From: Phycisphaerae bacterium
Lineage (GTDB): Bacteria > Planctomycetota > Phycisphaerae > UBA1845 > Fen-1342
Assembly (NCBI GenBank): GCA_022072445.1
Contig: JAJVHV010000001.1
Span: forward strand, 124,001-188,000
Length of the DNA: 64,000 nucleotides
Direction of reading: 5' to 3'
The translations under genes were made by a program, and so were the position numbers. This document shows positions 33,956-43,482 of the stretch, piece after piece. Position 1 is the stretch's first letter; each line of letters starts with the position of its first letter. The notes under the pieces are model-generated. The model searched no databases and had not been told where the DNA came from. It was given only the letters and a program-made list of their open reading frames with translations.

Positions 33956-36259
33956 GTGACGACGTGGAGCTGGACGATTATCGCGGCTGTCCTGGGGGGA
34001 CCGCAGGAGGCGGCGGAAGGCGATCTGGCGCGGCATTTCGGCTTCGGAGCCATGCAGATTTACAAAATCGACCAGGGCATCGGCGAGTTGTGCATCGCCG
34101 ACCTGGACCACGACGGCAGCAAGGACGTCGCGCTGTGGAACGGCTACAAGAGCCGCATCGAGCTGCTTTATCAGACGCGCGAGGCCGACCCGGCCGCCGG
34201 CGCCGCCGAAACCAGCGGCGAGCCGAACGAGGTGCGTGACCGCGGCGGCATGCGGCGCGAGCACGTGCCGGTGGCGTACCGCGTGGCGACGCTGCGTGTC
34301 GACGACCTGACTGGCGACGGGCTGAATGATTTCGTGTTTTTCGGCGAGCCGAAGGAAGTGGTCGTGATCCCCGGACGCAAGGAGGGTGGGTTCGGGCCAC
34401 CCGTGTCGGTGCGCGCGCCCGACGGCAACCCGCGCGGGAGCTGTCTGGCGATCGGCGATTTCGATTCGGACGGCCGGAAGGACGTCGCGCTGCTGGGCGC
34501 CGAATACCTGCTGATCTTCCCGCAGAAGGCCGACGGCGGACTGGGCAAGCCGCAGCGGATCGTCCACAACATCAAGCAGCCGCTCATGCTGATGTCGGGC
34601 GACCTCGACGGCGACCGGCGGGCCGACCTGATCGTCAGTTCGAGCGACGAAGTGTACGGGGCGGAAGTCTGGCTTCAGGGCGACGACGGGCGGATGGGCG
34701 CGCAGCAGCGCGTGCAGGTGCCCGTGGTGCGCAGCATGACCATGGTGCCGAACACAAAGGGCGGCGTGCGCGGCGCCGACACGCTGCTGGCCGTCGAGCA
34801 CATCACCGGCCGCCTCAAGGAATACGCCTGGCAGGCGCCCGCCGGCACGTCGGGCGAGGCCCGCTGGCCGGCCGAGGCTTACTCGTATCCGTCGCCCGCC
34901 AAAGGCAAGCGGCGGCCGATCGCCGTGGGAGACGTGACCGGCGACGGCCGGACGGACGTGGTCGCCGCCGACGCCGAGAACGCGCAACTGGTGCTGTTTC
35001 AGCAGGGGGCGCGCGGCTTGCAGCCGGGCGTGCCCTATCCGGGACTGGCGAAGGTGAGCGACGTGCAGGTGGGCGACGCGGACGCGGATGGCACGCTCGA
35101 GGTGCTCTGCGTCAGCGCCGAGGAAAAGTCGATCGGCATCGCGCACTTCACGGACGGCCGGCTGAGCTTCCCCGCGCCGATGCGGATCGCCGGCGAACCG
35201 TTTGCCGCCGCCGTCGGAGGACTCGTGGCGGGCGGGCCGACGACGCATCTGGCCTACGTCGCGCGGGACGAGAAAGGCTTCGTGCTGCACGTCGATCCCG
35301 CCGCGCCGCAAGCGGCCGAGCCGGCCGGCGGCGGAACGACGCTCGACCTGGGCAGCTTGAAGGACGACCCGGCCGGCCTGGTCTTCGCCGACGTGAATCA
35401 GGACGGCCGCAACGACCTGCTGCTCTTCGTCCAGTTTCAGCCGCTGACCACTTTCCTCCAGCAGGAGAACGGCGCGTTCGAGCGGCTGAGCGGGGCCGCG
35501 GCGCGCGACGGACTCGTCAAGGAGGCGTCGATCTCCGGCTATTGCCTGACCGACGTGACCGGCGACGGCAAGCCCGAGCTGCTGCTCGCGCAGAAGCAGT
35601 TTGTCCGCGCTCTGATCGTCAAAGATGGGGCCTGGACGGTCGTCGATCAATACAACCCCGAGGCCGGCGACGCCGACGTCACCGGCGTGGCGGCGCTGCC
35701 CGACGCGCCTGGCAGCCCGATCATCGCCATGTACGACCGCAAGTCGCAAGAGCTGCTCGTGCTCCGCCGCCGGCCCGATCACACCTACGCGGTGGCGCTG
35801 AGCATGCCGGCGGGCAATTTCGAGCTGACGGCGATGACGGCGGCGATGCTGCACCCGGACGGCGCGGCTCGGCTGCTGATGGCGGATGCCAACCGTCTGG
35901 CGGTGCTGACGCCGAAGGCCGGCAGCGCGACACTGGTCGAGCAACGCTCGTATGAAACAACCGTCAAGGACGCGTGGCTGGCGGATGCCGCGCCGGCAGA
36001 TTTCAACCACGACGGCGTACGCGACATGGCGGTGATGGACGTGGGCAAGGCGCACATCGACCTTGTGACGCTCGGCGGAGACTGCGCGTGGCGCCGCGCC
36101 AGCCGCTTCCAGGTCTTTCAGGGCAAACGCTTCTCCGACGCGCCGGGGCCCGGGCGGCGCGAGCCGCGCGAAATGCAGACCGGCGACGTAACCGGCGACG
36201 GCATCGACGACTTGTGCGTGGTGGTCCACGACCGGCTGATCGTCTATCCAGGGCAGTGA
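33956..36259 (+). CDS. Exported FG-GAP/VCBS-repeat protein
   Basis: 767 residues from GTG 33956, which follows GGTGGAGGA by seven bases and starts a short hydrophobic leader (WSWTIIAAVLGG). At least eight repeats of the FG-GAP/VCBS form appear, for example LCIADLDHDGSKDVALW, VDDLTGDGLNDFVFF, IGDFDSDGRKDVALL, SGDLDGDRRADLIV, VGDVTGDGRTDVVAA, FADVNQDGRNDLLLF and FNHDGVRDMAVMD. The DxDxDGxxD loops bind calcium and the repeats build a seven- or eight-bladed propeller. Its role is probably extracellular or periplasmic binding. The frame is open upstream to 33713, without coding character. Confidence 0.87.
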   Translation: MTTWSWTIIAAVLGGPQEAAEGDLARHFGFGAMQIYKIDQGIGELCIADLDHDGSKDVALWNGYKSRIELLYQTREADPAAGAAETSGEPNEVRDRGGMRREHVPVAYRVATLRVDDLTGDGLNDFVFFGEPKEVVVIPGRKEGGFGPPVSVRAPDGNPRGSCLAIGDFDSDGRKDVALLGAEYLLIFPQKADGGLGKPQRIVHNIKQPLMLMSGDLDGDRRADLIVSSSDEVYGAEVWLQGDDGRMGAQQRVQVPVVRSMTMVPNTKGGVRGADTLLAVEHITGRLKEYAWQAPAGTSGEARWPAEAYSYPSPAKGKRRPIAVGDVTGDGRTDVVAADAENAQLVLFQQGARGLQPGVPYPGLAKVSDVQVGDADADGTLEVLCVSAEEKSIGIAHFTDGRLSFPAPMRIAGEPFAAAVGGLVAGGPTTHLAYVARDEKGFVLHVDPAAPQAAEPAGGGTTLDLGSLKDDPAGLVFADVNQDGRNDLLLFVQFQPLTTFLQQENGAFERLSGAAARDGLVKEASISGYCLTDVTGDGKPELLLAQKQFVRALIVKDGAWTVVDQYNPEAGDADVTGVAALPDAPGSPIIAMYDRKSQELLVLRRRPDHTYAVALSMPAGNFELTAMTAAMLHPDGAARLLMADANRLAVLTPKAGSATLVEQRSYETTVKDAWLADAAPADFNHDGVRDMAVMDVGKAHIDLVTLGGDCAWRRASRFQVFQGKRFSDAPGPGRREPREMQTGDVTGDGIDDLCVVVHDRLIVYPGQ

Positions 36260-36284
36260 GGTAGCCGTCGACATCGTGGGGAGC

Positions 36285-36425
36285 ATCGGCGTCCCGCCGG
36301 TGTGAATTGGTGTATCGTGTGTGTATCGGCGTCCCGCCGGTGTGAATTGGTGTCACCGTGTGTGTATCGGCGTCCCGCGCGTGCGAATCGGCCTCACCGG
36401 GTGCGTATCGGCGTCGCGACGGTGT
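36285..36425. repeat. 40-41 bp tandem repeat, about four copies
   Basis: Units starting ATCGGCGTCCCGCCGGTGTG occur at 36285, 36325, 36366 and 36407. The first two are nearly identical; the last two are degenerate. The array lies in the 276-base gap between the FG-GAP gene and the next gene; nothing else is visible in that gap. Confidence 0.88.
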
Positions 36426-36535
36426 TGCGTGCTGAGCGCCTGGCGTGCCGGCGTCCAAGGGCTTGATCCGCACGCCGCAGGGGACTATCCTTGGTTGCTG
36501 ATGTGTTGCGCCTCGGGCTGGGGACGGAGGTGCGC

Positions 36536-38526
36536 ATGTGCAGGTCGGGGTTGGTCGAGCGAGAGCCGGCGGGCGGCGGCGTGCCGTCGACGCGGCGTCG
36601 AGGTGCGCGGGTCGCGCTTGGCGTGATCGGCGCGATGATCGCTGTTGGCGGGGGGGGGCGCAAACTGTCTTAGGGGGTGACCCGTTCTGGGCGATTTCCA
36701 GACCCGATAACGCCTATCACCTGGAACCGACCATCGCCGTCGGCGTCAATCGGATTATTGTGGCAGGTAACCACCGCATTGCGTGCTACGACCGCAACGG
36801 CAATGAGCAGTGGCGGGCACGAATGATCGAATCCGGCCAGGATGACGACTGGTCGTCGCAGGAGTTCTGGCGGCACACCGCGAACGGCCCGTTGATTTGT
36901 AACGAGATCAACGACGGCACGGACGTTCGAGCGCTTTACGACCAGTTCAGCCAGCGATTCGTCGTGGTCCAGCAGATCATCGGCAGCGCCGGTCAGTCGG
37001 CGCTGCTGCTGGCCTTTTCCAAGGGCTATTCGCAGAGTTCGAATGACCCGACGGGAGCTTACGACGGTTGGGACAAATACTGTGTCGCGACGCAAACGTG
37101 CGACGCCAGCGGGCAGAATTGCGTGGACGACGACTTTCATTACCCGGGGCTTGCGGTCACAAACACGGCACTCTACTTGACCGTCAAGCAGAACGTGGGC
37201 CAGGTCAACGATGAACTTGGCCATTCTCTGCACGTCTTCGCGAAGGCGACGGTGGGTGACCTGAGCTTTTATAGTACCGCCGGTCGATACAATAGCGCTG
37301 ACATCCCACTTGGTCATGCTGGCACTGGCCTGGACGACCTTGAGACGCTTCCGATGCCGGCGCATTTCTTTGGCACCGCTTCGGCGGAGGTCATGTACCT
37401 CGCGCAAGTCTGGAAGCGCGCCGATCCGAACGATCAGAACAGAGGCAAGATCCGCCTCATTGCTGTGCGTAACGCGTTCTCGTCGCCGCCGACGGTGGAT
37501 AGTCATGTCATCACGGTTGACGAGATCAAGAGCGAAGTTGCACCCTCGCCTCGCCAGCTCTGCCCGACCGTTGCAAGCTCGGGTTTGATCGAGCCAACCG
37601 AACACAACATCCAATCAGCGGTGTGGCGCAACGCTACACTCTACTTTGTTCACGAGCACGACATCGACGTTACCGGTACGCTGCGCGACCGCATCGGCGT
37701 CCGCTGGTACGAGGTTGCCACGAATGACTGGCCGATGAACGCCAGCGCGACGCCCAGCATCGTTCAGGCCGGGCTGGCTGATCCCGGGATCGTCTTTGAC
37801 GGCAGCACGGAGGGCGACTGCGATGACGAACCGTCCTGCGACCGGCCGGTGCATTTCATCTACCCCGTCCTGATGCCGCTCGCTTCGGGCGACATCACGC
37901 TCTTCATGACGCGCGTCTTCGAAAAGGGCTACCCCGACCTGGTCTGGACGGCGCACCGCGCGGGCGACCCCGCCGGGCGGCTCGGCGCGCCGCTCTGGAC
38001 CATGCAGGCGGGCACTTCCGGCATCTTCGACGGCGGCAAGTGGGGCGAATACATGGGCATCGCCCTGGACCCCAGCGACGGAAGTCGAGCCTGGGCCGTT
38101 GGTGAAGTTGGCCGCTGCCTGTCGCCGCCCTGCAACACGTGTACCGGCGGTGGCACCTGGCAGACGACATTCCACACGTCGGCCGGCAGCTACACCGTCC
38201 CGCAGGGAGCGATCCGAACGGTGACGGTGACGCGACAGTCGAGCAATCCGCCCGACACCGTGACCGTCTGGATCATGCCACCCGACGTGACGAACAACCA
38301 GGACGAGATTGTCCTCAACGCGGGGCACACGTCCGAGGCACGCGACTACCCGAACGGTGCGAACGTCACGCTGCGCGCGCTGAATATCTCGGGCTACGAC
38401 TTCAAACACTGGACGATCAACGGCTTGCAGGTAACGTCGCCGGTGCCGGGCCAGCCGCCGCCGCGGCAGATCAACGTCCTTTTGTCGGGCAACATTACCG
38501 CGGTGCCGGTCTACAAGCTTCCGTAA
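36536..38526 (+). CDS. Secreted protein with poly-G frameshift after the signal peptide
   Basis: ATG 36536 follows GGAGG by five bases and encodes a signal peptide (RRRGARVALGVIGAMIAVGG). A run of nine G (36650-36658) follows, after which that frame stops at 36673. The mature protein (AQTVLGGDPFWAISRPDNAY onward, about 620 residues) continues one frame over to 38526; one extra G would join them and create a GGA-QT cleavage site. The mature part has a C-terminal beta domain with YDFKHWTINGL, like bacterial InlB-type repeats. This may be phase variation, a real mutation or a sequencing error. The next gene follows after 16 bases. Confidence 0.8.
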
Positions 38527-38542
38527 CGCAAGGGGTACACAC

Positions 38543-39292
38543 ATGAGGTACACCATCACCTCTCTACTCGCCGCGGGCGTCGTTCTTGCGTGGCCGCCAG
38601 AAGCATCACCCCAGGGCGCACGCTTCTGGTTCTCGCGCGCCGGAGCAGACGAGTTCGAACCAATCAGCGGCACGCCCAGCGACTTCGTCGACTTTGACAA
38701 CGGCGGCATTCCATATGTTGTCAGCGACGTCGCATCCGTTGACTTGTTCGTGTGGGGAACGCTGGGTGTGATCGTCGACCGGTATAGCCGATTGTCCTTT
38801 GACGTCAACGTCTACCCAACCGCGGGCGACGTCTGGTTGGCGAACAGTTACTTTTATCAGGGAGTGGATACCAACGGAGCCCAGCGGTGGAGCGACATCT
38901 GGCAAGGCACGCGAACACAGCATAATCTGGATGACTCCGTTCTAACTGGATTCAATCGCCGGGGTTTCAGTGAATCCCCCCCGTACGACGTGCAATACGA
39001 CCCGGCGACGCGCTCCCTGCTCCTGGGCGTCATCACGCTTGCCATGACGCCCGGCGCGCAAGCCGACATCTTCTTCGGCGTCGGCACGCCGGGATTCGAC
39101 GCCATACCCGACATCTACGACGTCTATTTCGGCTGGGGCGACGGACTCGTCGACCGCACCGAGTGGGGTCTCGAAAGCACATTCGCCGACGCGAAGATCG
39201 TCCCCGAGCCGGCGACAGTGGCGACGATTCTGGCGGCGGCCGGGCTGCTGCGCTTGCGGCGGCCGCGATCGGCGGAGCGCGGGACAGGCTGA
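38543..39292 (+). CDS. PEP-CTERM exported protein
   Basis: 249 residues. AAGGGG precedes the ATG, 16 bases after the previous stop, so the two are likely co-transcribed. The signal peptide is TITSLLAAGVVLAWPPEA. The C-terminus is a textbook PEP-CTERM signal, VPEPATVATILAAAGLLRLR followed by RPR. The mature domain (about residues 25-220) is beta-rich, with no family recognised. Exosortase processing is inferred from the tail. Confidence 0.86.
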   Translation: MRYTITSLLAAGVVLAWPPEASPQGARFWFSRAGADEFEPISGTPSDFVDFDNGGIPYVVSDVASVDLFVWGTLGVIVDRYSRLSFDVNVYPTAGDVWLANSYFYQGVDTNGAQRWSDIWQGTRTQHNLDDSVLTGFNRRGFSESPPYDVQYDPATRSLLLGVITLAMTPGAQADIFFGVGTPGFDAIPDIYDVYFGWGDGLVDRTEWGLESTFADAKIVPEPATVATILAAAGLLRLRRPRSAERGTG

Positions 39293-39448
39293 ACGGAGCG
39301 CAAGACCTGGTGATGAGTGGTACGCAGCTCCTCCGGTTCGCGCCTGGCCGCGCGTCAGCGCATGGCCGGCGGCATGCGGTTGAGTCGTCGCCGCGCGTCG
39401 GATACCATCCCCCTGAAGTTCCGACCCAACCTGTGTGAGTGCATTTTC

Positions 39449-40981
39449 ATGATGATCGGTGGATGGCGAATTCGATTCGGCTGGCGGCCCGCGGCGCTGG
39501 CCGCGGCTTGTCTGGCGGTTAGCGCGTACGCAGCACAACAGATAGTGGGGCAACCGGCGGCCAAAGCCGGAGAGGCGGCCGTGAGCCAGGCGAAGGCCGC
39601 CGCCGGCAAGAAGACCGGCGACTGGACGATGTGGGGCGGGGCGCCGGATCGAAACATGACGTCCGATGAGACGGGCATGCCCGACGACTGGGACGTGAAG
39701 GCCGGCAAGCACGTCAAGTGGGTGGCGGACCTCGGGTCGCAATCCTACGGCAACCCGGTGATCGCGAAGGGCAAGATTTTCGTCGGGACGAACAACAACC
39801 TGGAGCGCAACTCGAAGATCAAGGGTGACAAGGGCGTGGTGATGTGCTTCCAGGAGTCGGACGGCAAGTTCCTGTGGCAGGCGGTGCACGACAAGCTCGA
39901 GAGCGGGCGCGTCAACGACTGGCCCGAGCAGGGCATCTGCTCGTCGCCGGCGGCGCTGGGCGACCGCATCTACTACGTCAGCAACCGCTGCGAGCTGATC
40001 TGCGCCGACGTCGAGGGCTTCACCGACGGCGAGAACGACGGCCCCTATAAGGACGAGAAATACAAGGACCCGATCGACGCCGACATCATCTGGCGGCTCG
40101 ACATGATGGAGGAGCTGGGCGTCTTTCCGCACAACCTGGCCACCAGCTCGCCGGTCGTGATCGGCGACCTGATCTACATCGTCACGTCGAATGGCGTCGA
40201 CGAAGGGCACGTCGACATCCCCTCTCCCAACGCGCCGAGCTTTCTGGCCGTCAACAAGGACACGGGAAAGGTGGCCTGGGAGCGCGGCGACCCGCACGAC
40301 AAGATCCTGCACGGACAGTGGTCGTGCCCGGTCTACGCCGAGGTCAACGGCGTCGGGCAGATCGTCTATCCCGGCGGGGACGGCTGGCTCTACGCGTTCG
40401 AGGCGAAAACCGGCGAACCGCTCTGGAAGTACGACTGCAACCCGAAAGACGCGGTTTACATCCTGGGAGGGCGCGGCACGCGCAACGAGATCATCGCCAC
40501 GCCGGTGATCTACAAGAACCGCGTGTACGTCGCCGTCGGACAGGACCCCGAGCATGGTGAAGGGCCGGGCAACATTCACTGCGTGGACATGACCAAGCGC
40601 GGCGACGTGACTGAGAGCGGGAAGGTGTGGCACGTGGGCGGCAAGGAGTTCAATCGCACGCTCTCGACCGTCGCGGTGCGCGACGGGCTGGCTTACGCAA
40701 CCGACCTGAGCGGGTTCCTGTACTGCTTCGACGCCGAGAATGGCAAGCGTTACTGGCGGCACGACCTGATGTCGGCGGTGTGGGGCTCGCCCTATTGCGT
40801 GGACGGCAAGGTGTACATCGGCGACGAAGACGGCGACGTGACGATCGTCAAGCACGATAAGGCGCTGAAAGTCATCCGCGAGATCAACGTCGGCGACTCG
40901 GTTTACACGACGCCCGTAGCATCCAACGGCGTGCTGTACCTGGTGACGCGGTCGAAGCTGTACGCGCTGACGGGGAAGTGA
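39449..40981 (+). CDS. Exported PQQ-like beta-propeller protein
   Basis: 510 residues from ATG 39449 (a second ATG follows at once). The hydrophobic leader is PAALAAACLAVSAYAAQQ. The mature part has repeated WD/PQQ-type blades, for example TMWGGAPDRNMTSDETGMP, YGNPVIAKGKIFVGTNN, VMCFQESDGKFLWQ, LYAFEAKTGEPLWKYDC, VAVRDGLAYATDLSGFLYCF and VYTTPVASNGVLYLVTR. This is the eight-bladed BamB/quinoprotein dehydrogenase-like fold. There is no evidence of bound PQQ, and such proteins are common and functionally undefined in planctomycetes. It is followed by convergent acylphosphatase. Confidence 0.85.
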   Translation: MMIGGWRIRFGWRPAALAAACLAVSAYAAQQIVGQPAAKAGEAAVSQAKAAAGKKTGDWTMWGGAPDRNMTSDETGMPDDWDVKAGKHVKWVADLGSQSYGNPVIAKGKIFVGTNNNLERNSKIKGDKGVVMCFQESDGKFLWQAVHDKLESGRVNDWPEQGICSSPAALGDRIYYVSNRCELICADVEGFTDGENDGPYKDEKYKDPIDADIIWRLDMMEELGVFPHNLATSSPVVIGDLIYIVTSNGVDEGHVDIPSPNAPSFLAVNKDTGKVAWERGDPHDKILHGQWSCPVYAEVNGVGQIVYPGGDGWLYAFEAKTGEPLWKYDCNPKDAVYILGGRGTRNEIIATPVIYKNRVYVAVGQDPEHGEGPGNIHCVDMTKRGDVTESGKVWHVGGKEFNRTLSTVAVRDGLAYATDLSGFLYCFDAENGKRYWRHDLMSAVWGSPYCVDGKVYIGDEDGDVTIVKHDKALKVIREINVGDSVYTTPVASNGVLYLVTRSKLYALTGK

Positions 40982-41005
40982 TCGCCGCGACGAGGTGACG
41001 CAGTT

Positions 41006-41296
41006 CTAGAACGCAATCTCGAACGACGCCTCCTGCCGGCGGGGTTCAAGCGGCTGACGGGCGACGTGCATGATGTGCGAGCGGAAACTCGCGCAGATGT
41101 CGTCGACAAACGCCTCCACCGCCGCGGCGTCGCCTTCGGCTTCCAACTCCACCGTGCGGTCAGGCAGGTTGCGGACGTAGCCCACCACCGCATGCGAGCG
41201 CGACAGATCGAGCGTCGTGTAGCGAAAACCCACACCCTGCACGCGGCCCGAGAAGACCACGCGAAGGCGGATCGGCGGCGTGCCGGCGGCGCTCAC
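41006..41296 (-). CDS. acyP: Acylphosphatase
   Basis: 96 residues from GTG 41296, two bases after the stop of the upstream lipoprotein gene. The signature RVVFSGRVQGVGFRYTT holds the phosphate-binding loop and catalytic arginine; YVRNLPDRTVELEAEGDAAA is the second conserved block with the catalytic asparagine. Acylphosphatase hydrolyses carboxyl-phosphate bonds in the cytoplasm. It is the last gene of an operon with gltX and a small lipoprotein. The close spacing suggests translational coupling, which fits use of GTG. Confidence 0.92.
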   Translation of the reverse strand: MSAAGTPPIRLRVVFSGRVQGVGFRYTTLDLSRSHAVVGYVRNLPDRTVELEAEGDAAAVEAFVDDICASFRSHIMHVARQPLEPRRQEASFEIAF

Positions 41297-41298
41297 GG

Positions 41299-41688
41299 CT
41301 AGCGCCTCCGTTCGAGGACGACCTTTCGCTTCGCGTCGGTCAGCTCCAGCCGGTCGATCACCAGCGAAGCTTCGAACTTCCGCTGTCCGCCGGCCGCCGG
41401 ACGCAGCGTTAGGCGCACGCCATTGAAGTCGAAGGTCCCCAGCTCGCGGATGGTCTTGCCGTCGATCGTGACATCCGCCAGAAAGCTGCCGTCCTGATGA
41501 AACGTGGCGTTGTCGATCGCAAACTCCTGCCGGCTGGGGGCGACATCCGTCAGGAACCAGCGGCCGACCAGCGCCCCGCGGCAGCCGGCCTGCGACGCGA
41601 GCAGCGCCGCAAGCAGGGCCGGCGCGCATCGCCCGACGAAGCGTGACGAGAGCGTGGCGACAGGGCAGATTGCGGATCGAGCGATCAT
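41299..41688 (-). CDS. Small lipoprotein of unknown function
   Basis: 129 residues. A signal ending LLAALLASQAGC gives a lipidated cysteine near residue 36. The mature part is a single small beta-rich domain (VGRWFLTDVAPSRQEFAID, TIDGKTIRELGTFDF), reminiscent of lipocalin-like lipoproteins that start with G-x-W, but no family can be named. It overlaps the gltX stop by ATGA at 41685-41688 and precedes acyP by two bases, so it is a middle gene of the operon. Confidence 0.78.
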   Translation of the reverse strand: MIARSAICPVATLSSRFVGRCAPALLAALLASQAGCRGALVGRWFLTDVAPSRQEFAIDNATFHQDGSFLADVTIDGKTIRELGTFDFNGVRLTLRPAAGGQRKFEASLVIDRLELTDAKRKVVLERRR

Positions 41689-43376
41689 GACGATGAACCC
41701 TGAGATGCCGGTGGTGCCGCGCGCGGCGCGTCCGCGGCCAAGCGGCGTAGCGTTTCGCCGATCCGCCGGAGCACGCGCTCGCGGCCGATCAGCTCCAGCG
41801 TGTCGAAGATGGGCGGACTGACCGTGTTGCCGCAGACCGCCACACGGATCGGCTGCGCGACTTTGCCCAGACCCAGCCCGCGCGATTCGCCGAAGCCCTT
41901 GATCGCCGTCTCCAGCGCGGCGGCGCGCCAGTCGCCAACGGCCGCCAGCACGGGTTGCAGCTCGGCCAGCACGTGCAGGCCGGCGCGCTCGCCCTTGATC
42001 AGCGTTTTCTGCACCGCGTCGTCGTCGTAGCTCAGCGCCTCATCGGGCGCAAAGAGCGCGGCACACTTCTCTTCGAGCTGACGGAAGAGCCGCAGGCCGT
42101 CGTTGATTTCCAGCAAGCGCCGCAGCGTATCGTCTGGAACGCCGGCCAGCGGGCTGCGCTCGCTCACGCCGAGATAATCGCGCAGCGCGGCCAGCAGCCG
42201 CTCTTTCGGTGCCGCGGCGATGGCCTGCGTGTTGAAATTGAGCAGCTTGGCACGGTCAAAGCGGGCGTTGGTCTTGCCGATCCGCTCCACGCTGAACGCC
42301 GCCGTCATCTCCTCCAGCGACATGCGCTCGCGCCCGTCGCCGGGCGACCAGCCTAGCAGCGCGATGAAGTTCAGCAGCGTCTCGGGCAGATAGCCGCTCA
42401 GGCGGAAGTCGTGAATCTCGATCTCCGGCAATTGCACGTGCAGCTCGCGCGCCAGGCGGCGCAGCGCATCGCCATCAAGCTGCGCGTCGCCCGTCAGCCA
42501 CGCCTCGAAGCTGCCCGGATCGGCGCTGGCGGCCGCCGCCAGCGCCGCCCGCTCGCCGCCGCCAGCCGCGAGCCGCGCCGCAGCCGCGGCCCGCACCGCG
42601 CGGTCTTTCTCGCGCTTGCTCATCTTCGAGCCGTCCATGTTCATGATGATCGGCAGATGAGCGTAGACGGGCGTCCGATAGCCGAGAGCCTCCTGCAGCG
42701 CGATGTGATTCGGCGTGTTCATCAGGTGCTCCTGGCCGCGGAGCACGTGCGTCACGCCCATGGCCTCGTCGTCGACGACCACCGCGAAGTGATACGTCGG
42801 CCAGCCGTCGGCCTTCAGAAGCACGAAGTCGTACAGCTCGCTCGCCGCGATCCGCACCTCGCCCAGAATCTGGTCGCTGACGACCACGTCGCGCGGCGGC
42901 ATCTTGAGCCGCACGACCACCGGACGGCCCTCGTCGCGGGCTTTCTGGGCTTCGCTCTCGGAGGGGAAGTGCGTCGGCCGGCGATAGAGGAAACCGCCCT
43001 GCTCTTTCTGCGCGGCCCGGCGCATGGCCTCCAGCTCTTCGCGCGTCTCGGTCGCGTAATACGCTTTTCCGCTGTCGAGCAGCTCGCGCGCCACGCGCTG
43101 ATAGCTCGCCAGCCGCCGGCTCTGGTGGTACTCCCCTGCCGGTCCGCCCACACCCGGCCCTTCGTCCCAGTGCAGGCCCAGCCAGCGCAGGTCGTCGAGC
43201 AGCTTCTGCTCGGCGCCGGCGATGTTGCGCGTCTGGTCCGTGTCTTCGATCCGCAGCGCGAACTTCCCGCCGCTCCGCCGCGCCAGAAGGTAATTGAACA
43301 GCGCCGTGCGCGCCCCGCCGATGTGCAGGTAGCCGGTGGGCGACGGGGCAAATCGCGTGCGGACGGTCGCGGTCAT
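41685..43376 (-). CDS. gltX: Glutamyl-tRNA synthetase
   Basis: 563 residues from ATG 43376, which gives the standard N-terminus RTRFAPSPTGYLHIGGART with the HIGH signature (HIGG). GQEHLMNTPNHIALQEALG and the KMSKR signature (DGSKMSKREK) complete the class I catalytic core, which charges tRNA-Glu. After KMSKR there is an extra Ala-rich segment of about 60 residues before GYLPETLLNFIALLGWSPGD; most bacterial enzymes have about 15 residues there. The C-terminal helical anticodon-binding domain is complete. It is the first gene of an operon with a lipoprotein gene (ATGA overlap) and acyP. Confidence 0.96.
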   Translation of the reverse strand: MTATVRTRFAPSPTGYLHIGGARTALFNYLLARRSGGKFALRIEDTDQTRNIAGAEQKLLDDLRWLGLHWDEGPGVGGPAGEYHQSRRLASYQRVARELLDSGKAYYATETREELEAMRRAAQKEQGGFLYRRPTHFPSESEAQKARDEGRPVVVRLKMPPRDVVVSDQILGEVRIAASELYDFVLLKADGWPTYHFAVVVDDEAMGVTHVLRGQEHLMNTPNHIALQEALGYRTPVYAHLPIIMNMDGSKMSKREKDRAVRAAAAARLAAGGGERAALAAAASADPGSFEAWLTGDAQLDGDALRRLARELHVQLPEIEIHDFRLSGYLPETLLNFIALLGWSPGDGRERMSLEEMTAAFSVERIGKTNARFDRAKLLNFNTQAIAAAPKERLLAALRDYLGVSERSPLAGVPDDTLRRLLEINDGLRLFRQLEEKCAALFAPDEALSYDDDAVQKTLIKGERAGLHVLAELQPVLAAVGDWRAAALETAIKGFGESRGLGLGKVAQPIRVAVCGNTVSPPIFDTLELIGRERVLRRIGETLRRLAADAPRAAPPASQGSSS

Positions 43377-43482
43377 GACGGGAGAATAAGGGGGAGGTGC
43401 GTCGCCCGGCAACCACTACGCGGGCGGCCGCGGCGGTGGTAGAATGACGGCATCCGACCAACCCTTTTTTGCGGGTGATGCG

